64,000 bases of DNA, taken from positions 496,001 to 560,000 of the forward strand of contig VCCP01000004.1 of assembly GCA_005765155.1 (NCBI GenBank), given 5' to 3'. The translations under genes were made by a program, and so were the position numbers. Every line of letters begins with the position of its first letter. Within the stretch, counting starts at the first letter, position 1. Positions 43,690 to 54,149 of the stretch are shown here, one piece after another. Source of the stretch: Zelopaecilomyces penicillatus (taxonomy: Eukaryota; Ascomycota; Sordariomycetes; Hypocreales; Pseudodiploosporaceae). The notes under the pieces are model-generated. The model made no database searches. It had not been told where the DNA came from and worked only from the letters and a program-made list of their open reading frames with translations.

Positions 43690-44444
43690 CTCATGGTGGT
43701 CAGTGCCCTATCATGCAAGCTCATAGTATTGGCTAGTAATTAACACAGACCCAAACGGAGTACAAGATAGTCCGAAGCCGGGCCCTGTGCTGCCTAGCGC
43801 AGATTTAGGCTGGCAACAGTGAGGCTGACAAATCTCAGGTTAACAATCTTCAAATGCGATTATTGAATAGAAGTGAGAATTGAAGCAGAACAAAATATGG
43901 TAACTGCTGGCAGTTTCAGTAGATTCTTGCTTTAGCTTAAATAACTCTGATGATATATTTATAGTGGAGAAAGGTTTTAATTCTCTTGAGGCTTGAAGCT
44001 TTACCAAAGTTCAGCTCCTCTGTATATTGTTGCATCTCAAAGTCGTTAGTGTACTCGTTAATAGTGCGGGCCACCAGATCCCACTCCGTTTGCTTTCAGC
44101 CAGCGATGGTATGTCATGGAAATTACTGGAGAGGTGTGATCCCAGGAGCGATGAAAGAAGATAAGTTGTGATTTGCACAGAAATCGTAATGATCAGACTT
44201 ATCACTCACTCAATTAACTATTGTTGGATTGTCTAGATGTCGCAACACGACAAGATGCTCTGCCATACTCAGTGGACCTCCTCGCACACTCTGACTGCGT
44301 ACATATGATCCTGCGAGTCGTGATAGGTACATTGCCCACTCAACATTCTGACTCAAGAATATTCAGGTGAAGGGGATAAAAGGTTTGTTTATTTCAATGG
44401 TATGAAACTTTTCTTATAAGTCGTTTGGCGCACGAGACACACAG
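43690..44444. other. Intergenic with probable upstream exon(s) of the minus-strand gene
   Basis: About 43750-43830 carries the in-phase exon candidate described above. The rest shows no supported gene. Confidence 0.35.
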
Positions 44445-44707
44445 TTAGGGTAAATCTTTGCCTTCTTGGAACATACAAGTCTTATTAGATCTGCAAGGTC
44501 GAACCTAAAATAGATCATTAAATGCAATGTATAGTTATATATGACGTTTGATGGTGTAGTCACAGTCCACTTGCCATTTTTATCGCATGTTGCGATAGAA
44601 TCTCCACTGCTTGCGCATCGAACGTCTCCAGGCACGCAGCCATCTGCTTGTGGCGCTGCTGTGGCGATGGATGCAAGGGTAGCAACAGCAAGGGCAATGA
44701 GTTTCAT
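44445..44707 (-). CDS. Small secreted Cys-rich protein (effector-like, 2 exons)
   Basis: ATG 44707; exons 44564-44707 and 44445-44504; 59-nt intron (GTGACT...TTTTAG); 67 aa. The signal peptide MKLIALAVATLASIATA is followed by Ala-Pro. The mature part has the spacing C-x6-C-x9-C-x10-C-x5-C: CVPGDVRC, IATCDKNGKW, then CRSNKTC. The C-x2-G-x-x-C ... C-x-x-x-GKW ... C ... TC layout resembles CBM19-like chitin-binding modules and small secreted proteins of Hypocreales. The alternative unspliced frame loses this pattern. A second possible intron (GTATGT at about 44471, branch CTAAC) could alter the last residues, so the C-terminus is uncertain. Likely role: secreted wall- or chitin-binding protein, or effector (inference). 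Confidence 0.68.
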
Positions 44708-46589
44708 AATGATAGCTTTAAAGATGTTGCCTGGGAATGGACGATTGACAAATCGAAACTGATCTGCTCTTGGCTGGCGATAGTTGACAGCGGTGATGAT
44801 TAAAGCAAGGAGTTTGGATCAGCAACAGTAGCCAGCTTTACAGGCTCTACATAGTAGTGGTTGGTTATATTCTCAAACGTTGTATTAATGAGTTCCTCTG
44901 ATTTCCTTCATGTAGGGGTCATATTGTCTAGAACAAAGGGTATAGGTGGGCAGATAACAAAGCCTCACACGCTGGTGCGTTTTTGGATCCAAATGGCAAT
45001 CATCGCAATACACGTTGTGAAACTGTCTATGTTTGTGTCTGATCCCCCACTTCGTGTGAGCAACTTGGTACGTAGTAATTACTACGTCGCGGGTGGTCAC
45101 ATGAAGTGGAAAATGGTTTCACTCTACATTGGTCCAGACTCCAAAGATTAAAATTTACCTAGCTCCCTTGTTTATCGCCCAAATGAATGAATGTTTCTTC
45201 TTCTGCGCCATCACCCTCTTCAGGATGTGACTTGCGATAATATGTCTCAGCTGAACCCCCGCGTATGCTGTCATAAGCCAAAGAAGTAGGTGTAAGGCAG
45301 TGAGGCTACTATGAGGTATTGTAGTAAATGTTCAAGACATCATTCTAGCTATTCAGTTCTGACTACAGAAAGAGATTGGTAGGGGGGGAAGGATCACTTG
45401 ATCCCCTGTTTTAGATAGTCCAAATCTAATGTAGGTACTCCGTACAGGCGATCCTGTGGCTGGGTGATATCAAGCCTTGTAGTGGAGACTTTTTTCTTGA
45501 CACCAACGTGTCTGCGACATTTCGTTGTCGGAACGAGCCGCGTTCCTACTCTTGCGCCAAACACACACCGTCTCAGTATCATCCGTGCAGGGTTGCAACC
45601 CTGGATGGGAATGGGCTGTCACTCCATTTCCTTGCAAATGCCGAGGGCTATGATTGTAAAGACATAGGTCTAGGCGGCACCCGCCTCTGCCTCTGCCTCT
45701 GCCTTTGCAGCATCCAAAATCCGTGTGGTTGAATGCAATAGACCTTTACAGTAGAAAGCCATGTATGGCCGATGGTTGGGAATGTTATTTGCAAGACCTG
45801 AGTTATCTCGGCATACATACTGCCAAGTTTTTCAGGGACAAATCTACTTGGCTGAGCCTGATTGAGGTGTTGCCCAGTCATTTGTCTGACATCGCATCGC
45901 CGGCAATCGTCAGGCGGCGACCGGATTACTTTTGGAGTCAGTAATGAGAATTTTTAACCATCCACTCAAAATATGCAGCCACAGAGATATACATGTCGTT
46001 ATTGGCATGTTATGCATTTTGTAATGGTATGTTCACATACCTAGCAACGCACAAGCACAGCATAACATTGACTGCAGTTCCCCGACAGTTTATCTATTCA
46101 CGCAGCTGTGGCGGGCTGAATTGTTAAATAGCTGGGAACTGTTATTATCACATTGCAGCAATGGGGTGCGTAACCGTGGGGGGTCGCATGTTGGTATCGA
46201 CAAATGTCGTCTATGGCTCTACCGTGTTCTTGCACTTGTCATCATCGGTGTCGCTGTCACTAGTTGATTCATAAATGCTCGACGTGGTCCCCTCGCATAA
46301 AGATTAACTGCATTTCCGCTAGATTTAACAACCGATTCATCTACTACGTCTCTGCCTTTTCCTCGGAATCCTTCTCTCACCCATAGCTCTCTCATTCTTT
46401 CACACTTCAAGAAGGCCACTTTGTTTACAGATGGCCTCGATTGCGGTGGTATGAACGACTGGGAGGGAAGCCCATGCGCAAGCAAACGAAAACGGCCTTC
46501 GTCGCCCTGCACTTGAAATCGACGTCATTTCCGACCAGCAGTACAAGCGGCAGCAAGATAAAGAAAGGCTTCCAATCAATGGAACAACA
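44708..46589. other. No supported gene
   Basis: Short frames on both strands without motifs or consistent starts. No RNA gene or recognisable repeat. Confidence 0.5.
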
Positions 46590-47395
46590 GCACCTTCAAA
46601 CATGAGATTAAGCGCCGCAACATCTTCTTTAACCATGCTATGCTCTCGACTTTCCCAGAGGTTCTGAAGCCAGAGAAAAGTCAAGAGGACTCGTACAAAA
46701 AAGCATGTGAGCCCTGGTGCCGCGATCTTGGCATCATTCTCGCAGTGGAGGCCTTTTTCCCGAGTCTGCTACAATTGAACACGGATTCGCCGGTGCTGGA
46801 AAAGGGGAAGCTCATCGGATCTGGTACAAAATTTGGGTCTTTCTCCGATTTGATTCACGGGAATCTTGGAATCCGCGTAAACGAGGCCGGCATTGAGAGC
46901 ATCTTTAATGATATTCGCAATGGGGTAAGAATCTCAGCCCAAGAAAAAAAAAAAAAAAACGCGACAATCAACAATACATTTTACCGACGGTTATCTTCGA
47001 AGCCAATCCATAACTGGATCGAAGCGTACTGGAAGCAAAAGTCCTCAGACGCCCACCTCTGAGCCTTCCAAAAAGATTCTAGCCTTGCGAGTGAAGGAAA
47101 ATGAAAATTAGAAACGCAGTAGTGGCAAGATTACTCACACAAATGCAACCTTTGAGTAAAATGGTGGAAGAAACGGCAAGACTACGACGCGATGCTGGAA
47201 TGCCCAACGCCGTGAATGCGGCGGCGGGCTTGACAGAGAGGTACAAGCCAGTTCTTTTTCTTCAATGACTTCAGCAAGGCTCTGAAGGATATTGTGCCTG
47301 AAGAGCGTGGGAAGAAGCTGCGCGATGTGGCGTATGAAGCATTCGATGCAGAGAAAGGCCCTTCCAAGCCCCCGGGCTAGCAGTGTAGATAGCTT
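46590..47395 (+). pseudogene. Unrecognised gene, probably decayed
   Basis: The frame containing ATG 46640 extends upstream to about 46590 (FKHEIKRRNIFFNHAM) and reads a protein-like 110 residues (KACEPWCRDLGIILAVEAFF, FSDLIHGNLGIRV, ESIFNDIRNG) up to a possible donor GTAAGA at 46926. A 16-base A-run follows at 46945. Further protein-like pieces occur at 47150-47260 and 47270-47395 (KALKDIVPEERGKKLRDVAY), in different frames with no clean splice joins. The family is not recognised. An intron-rich gene is possible, but frame breaks and the A-run favour a relic. Confidence 0.35.
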
Positions 47396-48704
47396 CGTAG
47401 ATGTGACATTGACTGACGGTATTCGGGATGATAGTCATAACGTCTCTGACATCAACATTACTGTGTTATTATTTGTAGATGCCCGATGAATTTTTAGTAC
47501 TTTCAGGGTCTGTTCCTCTTGGTGGTGCTACTGTCAGTTGTTTCCTCTTGGTGGGGGTTAGATGTTGCATTTGAAGCTTCAGTTCTCCTCGCCACAGCCC
47601 AGGAGCTCCAAGTGCATTTATTCACTGCACAGCGCACCAACACAGCCGGCACCATTATTTAGGCATGGACGCGTGCCTCAAAAAGACATTGACGTAGCTA
47701 ACAATGTAATAAATGCCCTGTTATAATTACCTGATGAAGCCATTGTATCAAATGAGTGCCTGCTAATAGTCCTGCGAGGCGATCACTGGTGCTGTCAAGT
47801 TCAAAAAGACCCAAGGTTGAACACCTGGACTGTGTAGTTTAAGTCTTGGGAAGCTCATCAGAGGTATGCTATTAACTACGATACCGACCTTCCGCGAGAC
47901 AGTCTAACTCACTACACCTCTCCTATTTGCTGCGGTCTGGATGACCACTTTCTTCACCAAGATACCTACCTCTGACGTTCTTTGCCGTGTCTTAGAGTCG
48001 CACCTTGGCCACATTGTCTCGATTGTCATTTATGTCATCCTGACGCAACCAAGCCGTCAGCCGAGTCTCCGTCGCGCTTCTACCCGTGCCACCATGTCTC
48101 AGCTCATCCTTTCTATGTTTTCTTACATATAAGGCACAAACCCGTGCCAGCCAAGCGAAGCAGTGAGGCGGGGGCTACCACTAGCTATTATTGGAAATGC
48201 AAAACACAGTTAATGTCCAAGACAATGCACTGATTGCCTTTTCAACTCTGACTGCAGATGGAGTGTGGGGGAGAACTATTGCTAGATTTGATAAATTGCT
48301 TTTTACTGTTATTGATCTCCGTTGTTTATGAGATCCCCTGCCTCATATCTTCCAAGCACATCCATATACGGGACGGGGCTGGGTAATGTGGGACCCTTTG
48401 AATGGAGGGTTTTTGCTTGTTTAGCACCAAAACTACTGAAGAACGATCGGTGATGATCGCAGCCCCACTGCATTAATGGGGAAAGCCGATCTTTTGCCAT
48501 CTACAGGCTTGTAACTAGGTAAGCCATGGTTGGAAATAATACCTGATTTCATACTTTACACAGACCTTGTTAAAATAGCAATTCTTGAATACTTGAGTAT
48601 ACAATAATCAATACTTGTCAAAATCATGGACTTGCGCATTCCAACAGCAACAGCTTCCAAGGATATTTAATCGCCTGACTATTTCTCGGTCTCAATGGTC
48701 ATAG
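47396..48704. other. No supported gene
   Basis: Only short frames. No repeat or RNA gene is recognised. Confidence 0.5.
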
Positions 48705-48905
48705 ATGCATCTCGGACTCTCCCGCGTATGCAAGGGATGCCCGGACCCGCAATCTGAAGGCTTCGATCGTCCGTATCACATTGAAGCGGGTACCCAGGCT
48801 TCTGCAACGTATTGGAAGAAAGCAGGGGCTGGGGCGGTGTGTAGGATTATTCCAAGGATGTATGAGACATTTGACTGGCTTTCAATGGGGAACAGCTGTA
48901 AATGA
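48705..48905 (+). other. Short coding-like segment shared with repeat copy A
   Basis: ATG 48705 opens a 66-codon frame. Its first 45 codons resemble the 35366 frame in copy A: MHLGLSRVCKGC versus MHLGPCPICKGC, then EAG.Q..A.YWK in both. A possible splice acceptor (CATAG) directly precedes the ATG, so this may be an internal exon. It could be a repeat-borne gene fragment or an exon captured by the repeat. Confidence 0.4.
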
Positions 48906-49119
48906 ATAATATGTATACTATGGAGCGCATGCCTTATACCATTGTGGAAGTGAAAATAAGCCGTCTTGTGTATTCCACTGCTCCACTTAATTTAAAAATA
49001 TATAAGACTGTTCAATAGCCCACAACTTATGGATTAACTTGCAACTCCCAAATGTCGAATTATACTACTTCTTTTCCTGCTCCTCAGCTTTTATTCCAGC
49101 TACTATCACACCAGTCATT

Positions 49120-49746
49120 ATGAATTGGCAGAGTACGTCCAACTATTAATTCCCTTTTGAACTCAAACACGACACTAACTTTCTGCTGTCTCTAAAGGAA
49201 TTGTTGACGAGCAGTTTATTCACCTTGGTGCCAAGCTCAAGATATCATTGCTGATGCTTAAAACAGACTTGCTGGCTCACGCAAACTAGCCCAAGCCGTC
49301 ATTATCAGCGCTGCTGATGGCTACACTCGAGCTAGTTCTGCAGGCTGGGGACTTAGGGTAACTTTGCTCCAGCAGATTCACTCTCCACATAGCTTGAAAA
49401 AGTCTGCTAATCATGATGCTTCAGGATGGAGAGGGTATAAGACTCACAAAGCAATTCAATAATCCGAGAGAAACCTTTGCCACCGGAGCCGCTGTCAATG
49501 GCGTCAGGTACGCTGCTACTAAAGCTACCCAGCGTAGCATATACGGGAAAAAGGTACATATATCCCATCATATTCTGAATTATACCAGTTATGGAGAGAT
49601 GCTGATTTTAGCAGGGTGCAACCGGAGTTGTCTTGGTCAAGACAAAAACTGTTGTCCTAATCGGTTATTATAACGGTACACTAGCAGCAGATGCTGCTCA
49701 AGTTGTGGAGAATTGTGCGGATTTTTTGATTAGCCAAGGTCAATAA
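49120..49746 (+). CDS. Profilin (5 exons), divergent
   Basis: Hand-spliced exons 49120-49132, 49198-49227, 49290-49357, 49425-49553 and 49615-49746 give 123 aa. Profilin binds actin monomers, poly-proline and phosphoinositides and supports actin assembly. Evidence: a 13-nt first exon encoding MNWQ with an intron directly after it (a typical fungal profilin position); IVDEQFI; IISAADGYTRASSAGW; the C-terminal core NGVRYAATKATQRSIYGKKG followed by TGVVLVKTKTVVLIGYY; and the final helix AAQVVENCADFLISQGQ. Length is slightly below the usual 125-131 aa, with a short gap after residue 13 where intron 2 lies; that junction (49228-49289) is the weakest. No other frame in this interval exceeds one exon. 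It is probably a paralogue, since it sits among decayed genes, but no lesion is seen. Confidence 0.8.
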
Positions 49747-50267
49747 CTAGATTTTGTTAAACAAAGCCACTGCAGCTTAGAGTCATCAGCATGTTTGAGT
49801 AACATAGCTATAGCTTAGCTAGTTATTCAAGACGTTTATAGTATGCCAGGCAAACGCCAGTTGAGAACCTCTGTATTAACCTGCATTTACCAGCTCAACC
49901 AACCACAGCCATTGATCCTTCTATTTCACTTGCCCAGTATCTTCCCCAAATTTGTCAATGTCTTGTGCCAGGCCATGGAACTTGCACCGCTCAAGCAGAT
50001 CCGCTACATCTGCGTACGGTTGATTGATTAAAGCATGCTGGGCGTGTAAAGGAAAGAGTTTTGTCGCCACGTTGGTGAGTATCTCCCCTTGACGAGGTGA
50101 AATAATAGATGCTCAGCGCACTGCATTAGTAAAATCCAATATGGCCAGCATCAATATTTAGGCATAGACAAGTGCCTCACCCATGTACAGACTCCTCCCC
50201 GTATCTGGCATTTTAAGCACCAAAGGGAAGGACTCGGGAACAGGTTTTTCCTGACCAACCCCCAGAC

Positions 50268-51818
50268 ATGAATTCCCCAGGAACTCCAACCCGAATCAAA
50301 TCAATCACTGCAGCTTGGAGTATATATCTAAGGGCAGTTAAGCAAATGTTGACATTATACCAGGTGGGTCCCCCATACAGCATAAATTTGGCCAACAGAT
50401 TCTTAGATTATAGTTCAGAGCGCCGTGACTCTCCTAAGATCCCGCGTGCGGGGCATAAAACCATTCAAGAACATTCCAGGCAATCTGAATATGAAGCAAT
50501 GGCTTGCAGAGCTTGGCTGTGAGGTTGTGCTCTCATATCTCGCGTGGTGGCTATTTTAACTTCAACAGGACCCTAGTGCTTTAAACGTCGTCCATATTAC
50601 TGGAACAAAAGGCAAGAGAAGCACAGCAGCATATACAGATTCCTTCATACGCATACATTTCTGTCGTCTTTCACAACCGATCAAAGTTGGCCTTTATACA
50701 TCTCCACATCTCACTACCGAACGAGAACGCATTCGGATAAACTTCCAACCTATTTCAGAGCAACTTTTTGTAACCACTTTCTTCGAGATATGGAATACCT
50801 TGCATAGAAACAGAACGGATGATGAGATGCCTGGATATTTGCAATTTCTTGCACTTGAATCTATAGTAGTATTTAGAAAAGAGTCCGTTAATGTTGCTAT
50901 ATTTGAGGTACATGCAGGTGGACTTAAGCACGCCATAAATATATTCGGCAGACCTCTCGTGTGCGGCTTTACAATCATAGGACTAGATTATGCGGAACTG
51001 CTGGGTGGTACCACTGAGAGTGTTGCGGAGCATAAGAGCGGGATTATGAGGTGTGGGAGACCAGTGTTTTCCATTGTTCAGAGCGATGAGAAAGCAAGAA
51101 AGGCACTTGAGTCAAAGGCCGAAACTCTTGACACCACCTTTGAATTTATCGAGATAAACGCAGAGCTTCCAGCATATCCAACGTTGAAATATACAGCTCA
51201 AAAGCAGAACGCATCTCTGGCTATCCAGCTCTTTAATACTTATTTGAGCTCGGTTGGTGGGTAATTGAGTAAGGAGGATATTATTGATGGTATAAGTCGG
51301 TGTAAATAGCTAGGCCGGTTTCATGAGCTCAAAAGAAATAATACACTCTGGTATCTGGATTGTGCACACAATGCTCTCAGCATCCCGATTGCCCTATTAT
51401 GGTTTTTTCAGTCAACTGAATATAGAGATCATGAGCGGATTCTTTTATTCGGTCACGAATCCGCACGGGATACAAAGGAGCTTATTTCTTTAATCGAAAG
51501 GATATATATACGGGAGGGATTTCATTTTGACAAGGTTATTCTCTCACCATATGATCGTTATGGTAAGTGGCTGTCTTTATCTGTATGGGGCGAAGTCTAA
51601 CCTAATTCAAGGCCAGAAAATCCACAAGGTTGAAGCTGTTGATCAAAATTTGGAGTTTTGGCAAAGTCTTAAACCCTCGGCAAAGCTTGCAGGCGCATCT
51701 TCACTCGAGCAGGCTATTGATATGGCAGAAGGTGACGAGTGCCAAAAACCACGTTGTATTTTTGGCTACAGGATCAACACATTTAGTTGGTCAAGTCTTG
51801 ACTTTGCTAGCAGAATAA
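50268..51818 (+). pseudogene. Folylpolyglutamate synthase-like pseudogene
   Basis: FPGS adds glutamates to folates using ATP. Recognisable parts: a 5' piece from 50268 (YLRAVKQMLTLYQ); a segment ending LAELGCE at 50523; a 45-nt intron; LNVVHITGTKGKRST (P-loop); IKVGLYTSPHLTTERERIRIN; MPGYLQFLALESIVVF; the HKSGIM lysine motif; LWYLDCAHNALS; and a last exon ending TGSTHLVGQVLTLLAE at 51816-51818. Lesions: TAA 51262-51264 and TAG 51307-51309 in the main frame, a one-base frameshift near 51745, and a P-loop Gly replaced by Arg (GTKGKRS, AGA at 50617-50619). The GGEYDxTN region is also altered. The TAG sits where a Trp is expected, consistent with G-to-A change. Confidence 0.85.
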
Positions 51819-52129
51819 AGTAGTTATCAAGTCTAGTTATGCGTCAGTCATCTCAATGTTTTCATAACTCCGAAAAGTTTATGAGAGAAAGGTGTATCTA
51901 AGACACATATAGACCTAGCTCGCAGTCACAGGTTCTCTGCCTCGCATGTTACAGGCTATCACTATTCTATCGACGTGCCGAAATCCGTCCATCGCGTGTC
52001 TTGGATATCTAAAAACCCAAAATTCATCATAGGCAGGCCATACAGCGTGGACATTGGGATATAGCTACAGGAGCGTGCATCTAGACACTCCATGGCTACT
52101 CAACTTTCATTTGATAAAAGGACAGACTA

Positions 52130-52430
52130 GGCTCTTAGCCAGCCAGTGGCCTGCCTGGGAGATATAACTTTTCTAGGCTATATTAAATAGCCTATTTCTT
52201 AGGATATCTTGACTTTGCTAGCCAGAGCCATAACCAGCTTCTATAGCAGTATTCGTCTTTGGTTAGGAGATTTATATCAAGAATTTCATCTTGGCCAAGT
52301 ATCTTTGTCTCGATGCCTTCACTTTCTGCCTGGGATATATCTGTTTATACTGCTCAGCCTGATAGCACGACCCAATGACCAACAGCCTGTTATAAATGAG
52401 CATCATCACTGTCATCTGAAACGATTTACT
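52130..52430 (-). repeat. Dispersed repeat, inverted partial copy of B
   Basis: The reverse complement aligns with 36330-36605 (for example CTTGGCCAAGATGAAATTCT versus CCTGGCCAAGATGAAAGTTG), about 75-80 percent identical by eye. It shows the repeat family is dispersed in both orientations. Confidence 0.75.
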
Positions 52431-52439
52431 ATGACATGA

Positions 52440-53014
52440 CCTTCCCCGTACACTAACAAAATCACACCCTTTCATTTTAGGCAGGTATGATACATCGCTG
52501 ACGACGTATATCAGAACATACCAAGGGCCTTGGTCGAGGTCAAAATCAGCCGTGCAGAGCATAAAGCCATTGGCACTATTAACAATTCCACGTTCGCTCA
52601 AGGTATACTCGTTTCTAATTTGCTACAGGTCCCCGATCGAATCCTTAGCTTTAGGGTGCACCTGCGGGATTGCAAAGCTAACGAGCAACTGCGGCACTTT
52701 TCCATCCTGCGTTTCGCGAAGCGGATGAGTGTAGCCGAGATGTCCAGCGGCACGGTCGGAGGCGATTCTGATGAGGATGCCGTCATCAAAACCAACGCGC
52801 AGTTCAGGCGATTGATCGTTCAGGCCGACGTGGGAAAACGTGCCCATGGCTGTGCCGCCCTCGTCCTAGTAGGCTTATATCTGCAGTGTGCGGCCGTTCA
52901 TGTTGGGTCACTGGAGAATATGTAGAAACTGAGGCTCGAGATCATTTTGGGGACCTCGGCGGAGATGCTGGCAACGAGCACCAAGACGGGTGTGACGATA
53001 TAGACGGTATGCAT
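52440..53014 (-). pseudogene. Secreted hypothetical protein, probably broken
   Basis: ATG 53014 begins a signal-like leader (MHTVYIVTPVLVLVASISA). A second coherent frame starts near 52847 (MGTFSHVGLNDQSPEL, VHPKAKDSIGDL). It meets one TAG at 52623-52625 and then continues in the same frame as protein (NEYTLSERGIVNSANGFMLC, DFDLDQGPWYVLIYVV) to a possible donor near 52500. The TAG is likely a former CAG. The join between leader and body needs an intron or frame change in 52848-52920. The family is unknown; the beta-rich, small-domain look is compatible with a secreted fungal protein. Confidence 0.4.
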
Positions 53015-54149
53015 TTTCGTCGGCAGCTTGGAAGCCGAGACTGAAGGGTTCAGGTCCAAGTTTTGTCCTCCAGCGTCAAGCAATGGAGGAGGAAGTCCCA
53101 GGCACAACGCCTGTCGGTTGAAAGGGCCGGGGTAGAGCCCTTTATCCTATCAATAATCGCGCTTGCAAGGAGAGTGACACGAAACACCTGCAGATGGTAA
53201 TAGAACTCGCTAAGCTGGATAAGGCTGGATGTCTTCTCCTAAAGGAAAAAGAAGCATGCAGATACCACTATACTGTTCCAACTAATAGCCTTCTGTGACG
53301 TATTCAACAGTTGGAACACAAAACATTGGTCGATTTGCATATCTGATAAAACTTTACAAAACTCGCCAATTAACTTATAAACAACATCTCAAGATAGGAA
53401 GACGCTCTGGAACAAACACGATATTACTGATTTAAGACACAGTAGTAGTGTCGGCCGACAGAGGCTTATATAGGGAGTAATTACACAGTTAAGACGACAT
53501 CAAGACATTGTGCTTTTTTTAACCGGAAAGTTAAGTTTGCCTATACTATATAAGTAAACACGGTGTAACCGTTCGCCATCCAACCACCGCACACTTACAT
53601 AGGCTAACAAGGATGTTGTCAGGTTGAGTATTTGCTATAATAAGGGTTCTTCAAAATAACTAAGTACATGTAGGAGCCGCCCAACCCCCAAACCAAACAG
53701 GACATCAAGCAAGTTGTAATAATTATTCATTTAGCGGTACTCAAAAGTTAGAACGGCACCTGGGGAAGTCTCTCTAGTGGATTCTCATCTGATCAACTAT
53801 GAGAAGCAAATTCATTTTAAAGAGGGGACAGCTCAATAGAGCAAAAAGATCAAGAAGATCGAACAATATATAACAGCCGGTGTTCGCTGGTCGTCACCGA
53901 CCCAACTACTAATCTGCCGGTTAGCGGTTTGTCTATGGGAGAGCGGACGGGGCTTCTTGCCTTCTATTGCACTCCAGCCAAGGATTCGCCGAGGCTTATC
54001 TAAGCACCAGAGGACCGTTTTCAGGGGCCCACTCTACTCTGTATATCCCTCCTTGTTTATATTGCTCCTTGTTTACTTCAATCCGAACCCGGTATGGTTT
54101 ATAGTACAAAAAGCTATTAGGCCTGATATCTGCTTCCCTTCCTATATCT
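53015..54149. other. No supported gene
   Basis: Transition from mixed-composition sequence to strongly AT-rich DNA. No coding, RNA or repeat signal is recognised. Confidence 0.5.
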
